A DNA stretch of 64,000 bases from Gymnothorax reevesii (taxonomy: Eukaryota > Chordata > Actinopteri > Anguilliformes > Muraenidae): assembly GCA_029721435.1 (NCBI GenBank), contig CM056583.1, positions 59,114,120 to 59,178,119 of the forward strand, in the 5' to 3' direction. Shown here in pieces: positions 31,548 through 44,300 of this stretch (the stretch's first letter is position 1; each line of letters opens with the position of its first letter). The translations under genes were made by a program, and so were the position numbers. The notes beneath the pieces were generated by a model. It did not search any database, was not told the origin of the DNA, and saw nothing but the letters and a program-made list of their open reading frames with translations.

Positions 31548-31969
31548 CGAGGGCAATTACAGCATTATTCACGTTATGTTTAAGGCACGGGACTCTTGAA
31601 TAAAGGGGTCTCCTTATTTTGTGAATACACTAAACATTCTAATTTTTTCACCACGATAACCATAGGCCACTGTCAAGGTCCACCTATGACAACATTAGAA
31701 AAATTCTGCTTAATGGTTCTTCCAGGCTGATTTGTCAGCATTGCTCACTTTACGAAAAAAAAATCTTTGTGTGTAACAAGAGAAATGCTGACAAGTCAGC
31801 CTGGAGGAACCATTAAGCAGAATTTTTCTAATGTTGTCATATGTGGACCTTGAGAGGGGCCTGTGGTGAAAAAATAAGAATGTTCAGTCTATTCACAAAA
31901 TAGGGAGACACCTCTATTGAAGAGTCCTGTGCCTTAAATGTAACGCAAATAATGCTGGAATTGCCCACG
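31548..31969. repeat. Large hairpin with 190-199-bp arms at the katnal2 3' end
   Basis: Arms 31548-31746 and 31780-31969 are reverse complements at high identity; both contain AACATTAGAAAAATTCTGCT and the CCAGGCTGA...GTCAGCAT block in opposite senses. The loop is only 33 bp. It looks like a foldback or MITE element; no clean target duplication was found. Confidence 0.85.
31599..31604 (+). promoter_or_regulatory. Candidate katnal2 polyadenylation signal
   Basis: First AATAAA downstream of the katnal2 stop codon (557 nt after it). It lies inside the left arm of the hairpin repeat, so the gene may use a transposon-supplied signal. No experimental support here. Confidence 0.45.
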
Positions 31970-32679
31970 AAAATGCTTAGCTTTTCCTCCAGATATATTG
32001 TAAGATATATTTCCATTCTGTTTGTAAACATTCCAACATATAGTTGTAAGATATTGTCCAGCATAGGAAGTAATGATGACAAAAATAAAGAGGAAGCAAA
32101 TCACTGCCTTTGTTGTACCTTTTTTTGTAGAACTTTGACTCGTGATTTAGTTGTCCCACTTAACTCAAGCCTGCGGCATGAGCTGTAATGAAGTATCCGA
32201 GGATGATTTTCTGCGCACATAAAGCCTGTACAAGTGAGGGTTCTGCCAAAAAACTGACAGCAATGCTATTCTTTTCATGCTAAATCTCTCATATGGAGGA
32301 AAAATAAAGCACCTGGAATCAGTGAGTACTCTGAGGCCACAAAATGTACAGACACTAAAAGTACAAAAAATTCAGCTTTTAATAGTCTTGACAACAGATC
32401 ATTGGTCAGAACATCGGCTGGAATGATATAAATGCAGTCGTTAGACCTGCACCATTTGCTCTATAACTTTAGATGCAGTGCATTGTTTAGGAAAAAAGCT
32501 GGACATGATGAAATTCACTGCTATAGTCTTTTTGTACTCCAGGGCAAAAATCATAATTATTAAAATCCGAGATATAAAATTCAAACAAACAATCCCCTCT
32601 CTCTGGTCATGTGTGCAATTTGCAAGATTGCGCCACCTGCTCCAAACAAACAGGGGGCAGCATTTCACTGGAAATGTTA

Positions 32680-33320
32680 ATCAAATACTGGGTCCATACT
32701 ATCTAACCTTAGTTGTAAGTTATAAAAGAAGCCCACAACTAATAGCAGAGCAAGTGAACACAAAATTCAACCAAACTGCTGTAAAACTGAGAGCCAGTCA
32801 AAAGAATCAAAGGCCGCTGCCCATAAACGAAACCAGGAATGATCGAGAAGGGTTAGAGAAGAGATCTACTAAATGCAGTGTTGAGTCCCATGGTAAATGG
32901 GAAAGAAAATCTGCTCCAAAACAACAACAAAAAATCATTCTGGGGTTGCCGTCAGATAATGTACATTTTTCATCAGGCCACGTTCCTATCTGCTATCAGA
33001 GAATTGGTCAGCTCTGAAGCGACGTGTTGTTTCCAGAAAGAAAGGGTCTGCAAGGCACAAAACCTCCTCATGCATGGATGAACACCGGCTGAAATTTAGG
33101 ATGGTACAAAAAACCGTCAGAATTCAGGGATTCACAATAAACAGAATTGTTGCTGAGAAAAATTATCATAACAATGATGACCCCGAAAAGATTTGATGAT
33201 AAATACAATAGTGAACACATCTCTACCACAATCAACCATGACGGTGGTGTCATGGTGTGGAGAGTTTTTTCAGCTGCTGGAACCAGTGAAGTGGTTCACT
33301 GCAAAACAGTGCTTAAAATG
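32680..33320 (+). pseudogene. Heavily decayed Tc1/mariner transposase relic
   Basis: The clearest match is near 33230-33300, where one frame reads DGGVMVWRVFSAAGTSE, the Tc1 GGSVMVWGCFSAxG motif. Upstream sequence is too decayed for an outline. A 179-codon open frame (32478-33017) overlaps it but is not convincing as a gene. Confidence 0.55.
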
Positions 33321-33811
33321 GGCCGGTTCTCACCGGTACGCAGTACCGCCACCTCTGATTTTTACCGCTCTGCGCACCGTAACTTCTTACGGCACCCTAC
33401 AGCGTACTGTCACCTTTTGACACGCCTAGGCACGCATATTGTTGCTGCAACTTACGGTCTGTACGGTAATTTATTTGTTCTTTTTAAGCAGCGTTTGATT
33501 TATTTTTATATGCACAAGACAACTTACAGCACTTACAGCAATCCGAAGAAACACCCCCCTAATTTCAGGCAGGAAAAGCCCTGTTAGTGCGATTGCCATA
33601 TTGAGAAGACGCAATTTTTTTTCATTGCAAAGGCAAGTTCCCTTAAAATGGACTTCTTAAGGAAGACAACATTACAAATAAAAAATTACAATTCATTTTT
33701 ACCACTACTCCTCAGCAGTACAAGCTCAACCTCTTTTTGCGTTCCCTTTGTTTTACCGAGGACTGCTCTACCCTGTCAAGCCTGACGGCAGTATCTGCAA
33801 AGGAGCATTTA

Positions 33812-34452
33812 CAGGGTATAGACAAATTTACCCACAGCCCAATTTGAACCATCTTCTGGTTATACGTACCAACCTGTGGGACTGTCCAGAAAATAGATTT
33901 GAAATGTGAAAGGCCTGGGAGATATAGAACCTATACAATGTGCAACAGTTTATGAAAACATCTAAATTGCTTTTCTGAGAAATATATACCATGTTAACGG
34001 TCTCACAATTTAACAACACTCACACATTATTTATCCAACTATATGAGGAAACTTTTGTGAAAATATCTTAGGTGTGTTTTCGTAGGAACCTGGTTGTCTT
34101 TCCAAGATGAACTTTACGTTTTGCATCAATACAGATGCATTTTTCAATGGAAAATTGTCTGAAACTTATTCAGTTTTTCACATATATACTTATGTTTGGT
34201 ATCAAAATGTCCATCATGTTGTTGTGTAGCCATTAAAAATCATCTGGTTTTTCAGAACAATCATTTATGGGTTTAAATATGGACTGTGAGGCCTTGCCCC
34301 ACAAAAATCGTGAAATCACTAAATAGGTCTCAGTTCACTTCCCGTATGCAAATTTCACATTTCAAATCTATTTTCTGGACAGTCCCACAAGTAGGTACAT
34401 ATAACCAGAAGATGGTTCAAATTGGGCTGTGGGCAAATTCGTCTATACCCTG
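33812..34452. mobile_element. 641-bp element with 99-bp terminal inverted repeats
   Basis: Arms 33812-33910 and 34354-34452 are each 99 bp and differ at only five positions (about 95% identical). The unpaired centre is 443 bp with no recognised coding region. The equal arm length suggests a real transposon, superfamily unknown. Confidence 0.8.
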
Positions 34453-34478
34453 CAAAACCCGCCACTGACCCTCTACAG

Positions 34479-34662
34479 CAGGGCTCCTCAAATCACGGTC
34501 CTCGAGGGCCGAGAAATGCTGGTTTTCCACCCTCCCTTTATTTGGGAGCCAGGTGAGATGACAATCTGGCCAATCAGCAGCATTACTTGTTCACTTAATT
34601 GCCTGGAAGGAAGGAAAACCAGGACTGTATTTGGATTCGAGGGCCAGATTTGGAAAGCCCTG
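34479..34662. mobile_element. 184-bp hAT MITE with perfect 8-bp target duplication
   Basis: Ends CAGGGCT and AGCCCTG are inverted, with inner pairing such as GGTTTTCC with GGAAAACC. CTCTACAG occurs immediately outside both ends (34471-34478 and 34663-34670), an exact 8-bp target-site duplication typical of hAT. The arms are imperfect, so it is not brand new. Confidence 0.9.
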
Positions 34663-35071
34663 CTCTACAGCACCAGCTCCATCCATTTTTAGTAGAGATT
34701 AGCCTGATCAATACACATGTGCAGAGTTACTGCATGTGCATGTTAGCAGTATCTACAAAAGTAGGGCAGGAGGTAAAACTTTAAGGCCAATTTTCTCAGT
34801 TTCACCATTTCTGGCTTGACAGGGCAGTGCTTCTTGACAGTGGTTGGCCAATGACAACAGAGAGGGCTTTCAAGTACGAGGCAAATGAGAATGGCAAAAG
34901 TTTTTGCCCTGGAGTGCACATGAGCCTGAATTTGAGAGAACACATATGTGCCTTTTACCATGCATGCCTAAACTGAGTGTCTATGTCACTGGAGCGCAGA
35001 ACAAAGAAAGCAGCTACAAGTGTAAAGATGGAGGGATCTTTTCCCCAATTTAAACGGAACGCAGCTGATTT

Positions 35072-35077
35072 TATTTC
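35072..35077 (-). promoter_or_regulatory. Candidate hdhd2 polyadenylation signal
   Basis: AATAAA on the minus strand about 290 nt beyond the hdhd2 stop codon; the first canonical hexamer after the stop. Confidence 0.55.
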
Positions 35078-35368
35078 AGAAAATGTTAAATATACTGCCT
35101 TGAAAAAGCACCTTCACCTTTAAACATTATTGTAACTTCCCTTGGCTCGAAATCAGAAAAGGGTCGTCATAAGTGCTATTCCCCTGAGCAGCAGGATTCC
35201 ATGGCCAGCAACACAGCTGCACGTCCAAATTGCAATCATCCTAAGACACTGCATCTGAGCATTCAAGAGTCTTTTCAAGTTTCCAGTGAAACAAAAGCCC
35301 CCATACTCGTACCAATCTCTCAACACCTCTGGTCCACACTCATCTCTAATACACAGTCACTTCAGTGT

Positions 35369-38300
35369 TCAGATGAGCTGCTCAAGGATGTAGTCCACCG
35401 CCTGAGGGAAGTCTGCACAGGTCGCTAATGGCAAAGGACTGATCTTATTCTCATCACCGGCCCTGTATTTGCCTGTGGAATACAGGTTATTATTTATGTT
35501 GTGCCTACAGCTTGTTATTTTCATTTTTAACAGAATGCATTCACAAATATTGTCATTTTTGTACTGTAGTGTGGCTAATTACTTCGGAAGCTTTGATAAA
35601 GTCAGTCGTTATATTGTTAAATTGACATGTATAACTTAAAATGAAGCTTTAACTGTCTAGTACTAGTGAACTGTGGGATCAATCCTTGTACTAATCCGAG
35701 TATATGTACTGTGGGTTTAGTCTTTGTGGTGCTTCCTTAATACAATGAACTCACCAGTTTTGACTAAAATTCCTCGAAGTCCAGCAATTTGGGCCCCACC
35801 TACATCATCTCTGGCATCCTGAAGGACGAAACAAATTCCTGTATTACTGAAGAACAGTCACAGGTTTGGACACTTGTTTTACTTGTGTGAATATGGAGTT
35901 CACCACTTCAGTCACTTGAGCAATCAGACATTTAGTAATTTAATAACATCAAACTGAACCTTTCAAAGAATGCAGACAAATACAATGTGAACAGAAAAAT
36001 GTTAATGTACAAGGCACAAAGCAACAACAATTTTAAATGGGCTTGAGTTTGCAGTGACTCAGCTGTGCTTTAGACATGAATCAGGGTGAAAATGTCAAGC
36101 TTTAAACCTGATTAATTAATCCAATCTATTCCATAAAACAAGGAAGCCAAGAATTATTTGAACTGCTGCAATGACATTGCAAAACCATTTATGTTGGTAT
36201 AAAGGACATTGCAGTCATCAATACATAAATACATGAATGAGGGTTTTTTTTTTAATGTATTAAAATGGCAGACTGGGTTTTTTCCCAGATATTTCCCATT
36301 TGAACTTATGCTGAGAGCACCCTCACAGTGCTTTTGAATGCTGCATTGTTTGTAAGATAGGGTTAGCAAGTTTGGAGGAAACGGCAGCAGCAAGGCAGAT
36401 TTTGAAAGTAGCCATCAGGGGGAAAAAAAAAAAATGCCCCGTCTTTTGAGTCCACCCTCCAAAGCCACTGCCCCAAAACATGTGAGTGCGCACATCCCAA
36501 TCACTGACAGATGAACAGACTGGAGAGAATGGAGAAGAGTGGTGTGTAGCACATCGATAATTTTCTTCGCAAACCTTATCCAAACACTTGATGCATCATT
36601 AACATGCAAGAAAAAGTCACATTATACATAAACAATATAAACATTATGAATGCAATGAACCTACACAATAAACAAGGCCATGGTTGATAATAACAGCTGT
36701 TAGGCTAGCATGGTAGTATTAGCTGGCAAAATTGATAGAATTTAGATTTTATAGCCAGCAATACTATGCTGACTAGCGAGCAGTGCCTGGTCATGGTCAT
36801 GTTACATATCTAGCAAAGCTTAAATCAACAAGATTACAATACTACACAAGAAATGGTTGTTTTGAATGTCTATTTCGCAATTGTTGGAGCATTTCACCCT
36901 TAATGTTTGTCCGAGAATCAATTAAACTGTACACACCCAGGTTAGCTTGCTACCTAACAAATTATTGTAGTTCATAAGCGACACAAGCCATAATTTTATG
37001 TTGACTTCACAGATTCACATTTTAAAGGTTCCAGAATTAAAATATTGACTCTGATCTTGAATACACTACAGTAGAACCCAGCATGTCTGGTGAAAGAGAC
37101 CAGGCATCACGTGGAGGGCATGTAAGAGGCAGGGATATCCACCCAAATTCTTTTTGTTCGTAATATTTTCTTCTTCTGTCTTTCTTGCTTAGTTTATTCA
37201 GGTAAGCTATTGGAGGTTGGGAACTGCTGTTTCTCTGCCATTGAGTAAGTCAGTAGCTAGCTTAATCACCGATAACTACCCTCTGTTGAACACACAGCAC
37301 TTCAGGCACAGCAGTGCCACACGCAGTGCCTGAAGTGCTCCATGAACAGGCAGGTCCGCCTCTTCCCAAAAGAGCTGTCCTGATCGTAGCCTTGCATTTG
37401 ACTCGAAAGACAATTGCGCAGGGCTGCTTGGGGGCGACAAACACCAGATTTTTTCCTCTCTTATAGCATTTCATATATTGATTGCTTCGAGGAGGAAAAT
37501 TTCAATAAATATAACAAAAAGTGCTTCTAAAATAAATTGCCCTCCCAACTATCAAGAGAATACCTCAGGCATGTCACTCGCCACCTTACACAACTTTTGT
37601 CTTGTGTATATTAAAATGAGCCGATGTAATTGAAAGTTAAAGTTAGGTCAGCAAATCTTCACATACATCACCAATCATGATGGCCTCCTCAGGTTTGCAG
37701 TTCAAGTCCCGCAAGGCCTCAAGGAAAAAGGTTTTTTCTGGCTTCCCTACAACAGAGGCATGGGTATCCGTGGCATACTCCAACCCTGTCACGAACGGGC
37801 CAGGTCCCAGAGCCAACCCGTCCTTCCGCTTGTAGTACCTGGCTTTGTGGACTGCGATCAGCGGAGCTCCATCCAAGATTAGCCTTCATATGAGGAAAGA
37901 ATGGACAGAAAACAAATATTTTTTAATGGGACCTTGAATAAATAACAGAATTAATATACCCATCTTTCTGGGCCTTTGCATCCAACAGATATTGTCCATG
38001 TCAAGAACAGCTTGCCACAGATTTAGTCAATTTATTTGAAATGATATTTGTTGTCATTATATTTAGATCCTAGTTATATTAAAGATGTCTAGCATTTCAA
38101 AATTAAGCACTATTTTATACCACTATAAACGTTTTATTTTAATGTAGAAAATTCGGCATTATTGTAAAGTCCATGCCTTCCTTACTAAGGACCGAGGGTA
38201 CGAAAGAGGGTTTTCCAAATAATTTAAATTTGAGGTTCTGAGATGGCTTCTGGTGCACCTTCAGCAACATAGATTCATCTAACAAGATTTGATAATTGGA

Positions 38301-41300
38301 AAAAAATAAAATTTGTCAAATTTCCTAGTATCAAAAGGCACAATTATATCCCCTAGATAACTTGGCAGGCATGTTTCAAGACAATATTGTCCATACTTTC
38401 CGAGTTCTGCTACGTAAATATAGCTTACTCTTCCACAACACATGACACTCAGTCTAAATTCATTTCCATGATGACTGGAAAAAAAAAAAATTTCAAACTC
38501 TCCAGTATCAACGACATCCCCCAAGAACATGCATGCCAAGTTTCAGGGCAATAACTTTCAAAGTACTGCTCCAGAAACAAAGTCTACAACTGATCGGGAG
38601 GGACGGAGCACGGTTTAATATTCTCCGCCAACTTCCCCGCTTTTTTTTTTACGCACAAAATGTTTAATTAAAGATAAAAACTAGGATATACATCATAAGC
38701 ACATTCAAACCATATTTCTTACAATCATGAGTGGTTTAATGCTCAAATGATGTACAAAACATAACTACACTATCCCACATTGTGACACGGAGGCCCCTTG
38801 TTAAATGCCATTTATTTCAATCATTGCCTTTTAATGACACCAAATATCTATGTGAGACGAAAGAATGACATCTTATGATGGGTCCCAAAGACAGGCGGGT
38901 GTACAAGAATGCTCCCAAAAAGTTGCAAAATGGCAGCGGCCGAACAGCACCGCCATGGGCGCATCTGAGAATGTAAAGGATGGTGCAAAGGGATTGGAGG
39001 GCGACACGGCTGATCAAAAATTGTGTCCACCTCCACTTACAAGCCTAATCCATGCGAGACAATACAAAGTAACTTTGCCATCTTTCCCTGTGTGTCTAGG
39101 CACAGCACATTGAGAAGCACGGTATTGTTAGCCTTCAGGCGCAAAGCGAGCATTGGGCGTATGTGGCACTGGCTTACCCACATTCTGAACTGGCCCACCC
39201 ACCCATGAAAATATTTTTTTTATTAAAAATGACTGATTATTAATTAATTGATTCATAACTTATATTTACACTGAACACTCAATGTACTTTAGTGCGTATG
39301 TCCCGATTTAGTCTGCATTCAGGATACGGGGCATGTTCAAAATAAGTCGGGGGAAGTAAGTAGAATGTCACCACATCAGTAAATTACAGAGGAAATGCAA
39401 CAACATGAATACAATTCCAATGATTTAAAATGATTGATTCAATTTGGACCACAATTTCCTAGCTTTTATACAATGAGAAATTTTTTGAAAAATGTTCTGC
39501 AGCCCACAAGATAAGTTTTTATTTTTTCCAATATGTATTTAATACAGTCTGTGACAATGTCTTGCCTGAATGCCTTGTTCATCATCTCATAGTTGAAATG
39601 GTCAGGAGCAAGTCCAACTACGACAGCATTGGGTTCACTGGTCTCAATACCTACAGAACAGACAAGCAGACAAATTTCACCCTGCAAATGTTGCCAACCC
39701 TTTAAGTGTTAGTAAATAATGTTTGAGAGTCAAAAATCTCATTTCCAATTAATTTGCATGGGAAGGAAGATGCAAAGAAAGCAGTGGTTTGTAAATCATC
39801 TTCGAAAACACAAACTGAAAATGGAACAAAGGCAAGATTTTTTTCCGTTTTACCAAGTCAACTTTATTTTCGTAAACAATTGAAATAACTTGATGTCTGC
39901 GACTAAGTTGGGATAGGACTGAGTTTATGAATGTGTCACAACATCCCCTTAGCAGAATTCTCTTCCCAGACATAGGTCTTTATTCAGCTTTTGCTTTAAT
40001 GTGCACCAGATAATTTTGACTGGAGAAAAGCGTGGAGAACAGGTACACCACTAGCACGCACATTCTCAGATTAATCAGCCACACTGTTGTGACATGCAGC
40101 TTGGCATTCTCTTGTAGCAATAAGTTTACAAAAAGTTCTAGAAGACAACATATCATGCTCCAAGGCAATTCTACAGTAGAAAGCTTAAAAAAAAAAGTAA
40201 AAAATAAAATAAAAATTCAAACTTAGCCCTACTGAAATGGAATGGTATTGGCTTGAAAGCAGAATTCTGTAAAATACAGAACAAAAACCTTGTGTTGGAT
40301 ATCTTGATTCCCTTCGTTTTCTGTTCCAATGAAAACATGACCATTTTTGTCTGTTTCCATGAAGTCACTTGTGCATTTTTCCCCTACAGTACACCAAGTA
40401 CTGTAAAAATAATGGAACTGCTTGTTTAAAATGACTGGAAAGGGTTCAAGGCTCATGATTTCTTATTCTGCCATTCCTTTTGGCTACCCAGTTCATGGAA
40501 TTCACAGAGTAATTCAGTTACCATAGATTGTTAAGTAAATCTCTGTCAACTTATTCCTTAATTTAGGAGTCCTTTGAGATTATTTTCATTTTGTGAGCCT
40601 ATTGTAATTCCATTACCAGTTTGTAACTCTGTTACCACGGACTTGTCTTTTTTGAACAGACTGTATTCATCAACAAAGTTATATTTAAAAGGAAACCAAT
40701 TTGTTCCTTAGCCTCAACTTTTTTCGCATAATTTGCCAGGCTGTTCCAATAAAAAGATTTGCATCTAAGTTTTAACATCATCCTCAACCCCTCACAAGGA
40801 TAAATTCTGAAGGAAAGCAATCACTCGACCGTTAAGATCAGCCATTGTGGCTACTGGACCGCGGCCATCTGAGAAGCTGAGTCTCTCAGATGTAAAGATG
40901 GCCAGAGGCTCTTCAACCTGTGCAGGCTTGCGTAAAAAAATTGTGGAATACTTTAAAAATAATGTGCCTCAACGTCAAATTGCGAAGGCTTTGAAGCTCT
41001 CATCATAAACAGTGCACAACATCATCAAAAGATTCAGAGAAACTGGAAAAATCTCTCTGCGTAAGGGACAAGGCCGAAGACCTTTACTGGATGATCTTCG
41101 GGCCCTCAGACGCCACTGCATCACTCACCAGCATGATTCTGTCATTGACATTACTAAATGAGCCCAAGAATAAGAAATGAAACCACTGTCTGTAATCACA
41201 GTCCGCCGTGCCATCCACAGATAGCACCTAAAACTATCATGCAAAAAGGAGGCCATCGTTGAGCATGATCCAGAAGTGCCCCAGTGTTCTGTGGGCCAGG

Positions 41301-44300
41301 GCTCATTTAAAATGGACAGTAGCAAAGTGGAAAAGTGTCCTGTGGTCAGACGAGTCCAAATTTGAAATTCTTGTTGGAAATCTTGGGCGTCATGTCATCT
41401 GGGCTAAAGAGGAGAAAGACCACCCCTCCTGTTATCAGTGTTCAGTTCAAAGCCAGCATCTCTGATGGTATGGGGATGCATTAGTGCATATAGCGTGGGA
41501 CACTTGCATGTTTTAAAAAGCAACATGAATACTGAAAGGTATATAAAGGTTTTACAGCAACATATGCTCCCCTCCAGATGACATATATTCCAGGGAAGGT
41601 CTTGTGCATTTCAGCAGGACAATGCAAAACCACATACTGCCACCATTACAACAGCATGGCTTCATAGTAGAAGAGTCCCTGTGCTGAACTGGCCTGCCTG
41701 CAGTCCTGATCTTTCACCGATTGAGAACATTTGGCACATAATTAAATGAAAAGTCTGTCAAAGGAGACCCAACACTCTCCAACAGCTAGAAGCCTGTATT
41801 AAAGCCTGTGGGATCATATTCCAATGGCTAAACTCAAGAAACTTGTCTTCTAAATGCCCAGACGCCTCCACAGTATGTTAAAAAGAAGTGGGGCTGCAAC
41901 ACCATGGCAAACAGGCCCCTGTCCCAACTTTTTTGAGACCTATGGCAGCTATCAAATTTGAGATGAGCTCATTTTGTGGATTAAATCGCAAAATTTCTCA
42001 GTTTGCTATGTTATCTATAAAATACTGGCTGGTGTGATTAGAAAGTCACTGTTTTGATTTTTTCACAATTTACACTTTGTCCCAACTATTTCAGAATTGA
42101 GGTTGTATTTCCCCCCCACTTCCCAATTTCTTCTATTTTTGCTTGTCATATTTAAAATGTTTCATACCATTCCCAATAGCTTTAAAATGATTTCATTCAT
42201 TGAAGGTAAACAGTAAATCAAAACTAATATCACCCATATAACTAATAACTGGTTGCGCTACCCTTGGCACCAACAGCTGCTATCAAGTGTTTGAGGTCAC
42301 TGGCAATGAGTCTTCTACATCGTTCCAGGGAAATTTTGGTAGATTCTTCTTTGTAGAATTGTTTTAGTTAATTCACTATAAAACAAGTTTTGTTTGTAAG
42401 CATAACATTCAGAGTTCACAAAACACACCTCAAACAAAGTAGATTATTTCAAGTAATGGCATTTCTTAAATAATCAAGTCGAGTAAATAATAATGGAATT
42501 TATGATGAAACTTGACTAATCCTTGCTTGTACATGACCAAGCCTTTTGTGGATGCATCTTTAATACACTGCTCAAAAAAAGGGGGACACTAAAATAACAC
42601 ATCCTGGATCTGAATGAATAAAATATTCTTAAATACTTTGTTCTTTACATAGTTGAATGTGCGGACAACAAAATCACACAAAAATTATCAATGGAAATCA
42701 AATTTATTAACCCATGGAGGTCTGGATTTGGAGTCACACTCAAAATTAAAGTGGAAAAACACTACAGGCTGATCCAACTTTGATGTAATATCCTTAAAAC
42801 AAGTCAAAATGAGGCTCAGTAGTGTGTGTGGCCTCCACATGCCTGTATGACCTCCCTACAATGCCTGGGCATGCTGCTGATGAGGTGGCGGATGGTCTCC
42901 TGAGGGATCTCCTCCCAGACCTGAACTAAAGCATCTGCCAACTCCTGGACAGTCTGTGGTGCAACGTTGCGTTGGTGGATGGAGCGAGACATGATGTCCC
43001 AGATGTGCTCACTTGGATTCAGGTCTGGGGAACAGGTGAGCCAGTCCATAGCATCAATGCCTTTGTCTTGCAGGAACTACTGACACACTCCAGCCACATG
43101 AGTTCTAGCATTGTCTTGAATTAGGAGGAACCAAGGGCTAACCGCACCAGCATATGGTCTCACAAGGGGTCTGAGGATCTCATCTCTGTACCAAATGGCA
43201 GGCTACCTCTGGCGAGCACATGGAGGGCTGTGCGGCCCCCCAAAGAAATGCCACCCCACATCATTACTGACCCAGTGCCCAACCGGTCATGCTGGAGGAT
43301 GTTGCAGGCAGCAGAACCTTCTCCACGGCATCTCCAGACTGTTACATGTGCTCAGTGTGAACCTGCTTTCATCGGTGAAGAGCACAGGGCGCCAGTGGCA
43401 AATTTGCCAATCTTGGTGTTCCCTGGCAAATGCCAAATGTCCTGCATGGTGTTGGGCTACAAGCACAACCCCACCTGTGGACGTCGGGCCCTCATACCAT
43501 CCTCATGGAGTCAGTTTCTGACCGTTTGAGCAGACACATGCACATTTGTGGCCTGCTGGAGGTCATTTTGCAGGGCTCTGGCAGTGCTCCTCCTGTTCCT
43601 CCTTGCAAAAAGGCGGAGGTAGCAGTCCTGCTGCTGGGTTGTTGCCCTCCTATGGCCTCCTCCACGTCTCCTGATGTACTGGCCTGTCTCTTGGTAGCGC
43701 CTCCATGCTCTGGACACTACGCTGACAGACACAGCAAACCTTCTTGCCACAGCTTGCATTGATGTGCCATCCTAGATGAGCTGCACTACCTGAGCCACTT
43801 GTGTGGGTTGAAGAGTCCGTCTCATGCTACCACAAGAGTGAAAGCACCGCTAGCATTCAAAAGTGACCAAAACATCAGCCAGAAAGCATAGGAACTAAGA
43901 AGTGGTCTGTGGTCACCACCTGCAGAACCACTCCTTTATTGGGGGTGTTTTGCTAATTGCCTTTAATTTCCACCTGTTGTCTATTCCATTTGCACAACAG
44001 CGTGTGAAATGGATTGTCAATCAGTGCTGCTTCCTAAGTGGACAGTTTGATTTCACAGAAGTGCGATTGACTTGGAGTTACATTGTGTTGTTTAAGTGTT
44101 GCCTTTATTTTTTTGAGCAGTGTATTTACACATAACAGTGTCACCTGTAACACACTTGCTCACCATTTTGTTGTTTTTGTAAGCATTACCAATGCTTTCC
44201 TAGTCATATACTGACCCTCTTCCATGTTTTTGGAGGCTGTTGCAGGCATCAGATTGATAAAGGTCAAAAGATTATTTGAAAAACAGCCCTTTTTTCATAT

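Noticed and set aside
32478..33017. 179-codon open frame, the longest after the Harbinger-region frame
   Set aside because: It overlaps a decayed Tc1 relic, has no conserved domain and no splice or promoter context.
43195..43762. Overlapping plus-strand open frames of about 100 codons
   Set aside because: They are the antisense of the Tc1-like transposase at 42564-44124.
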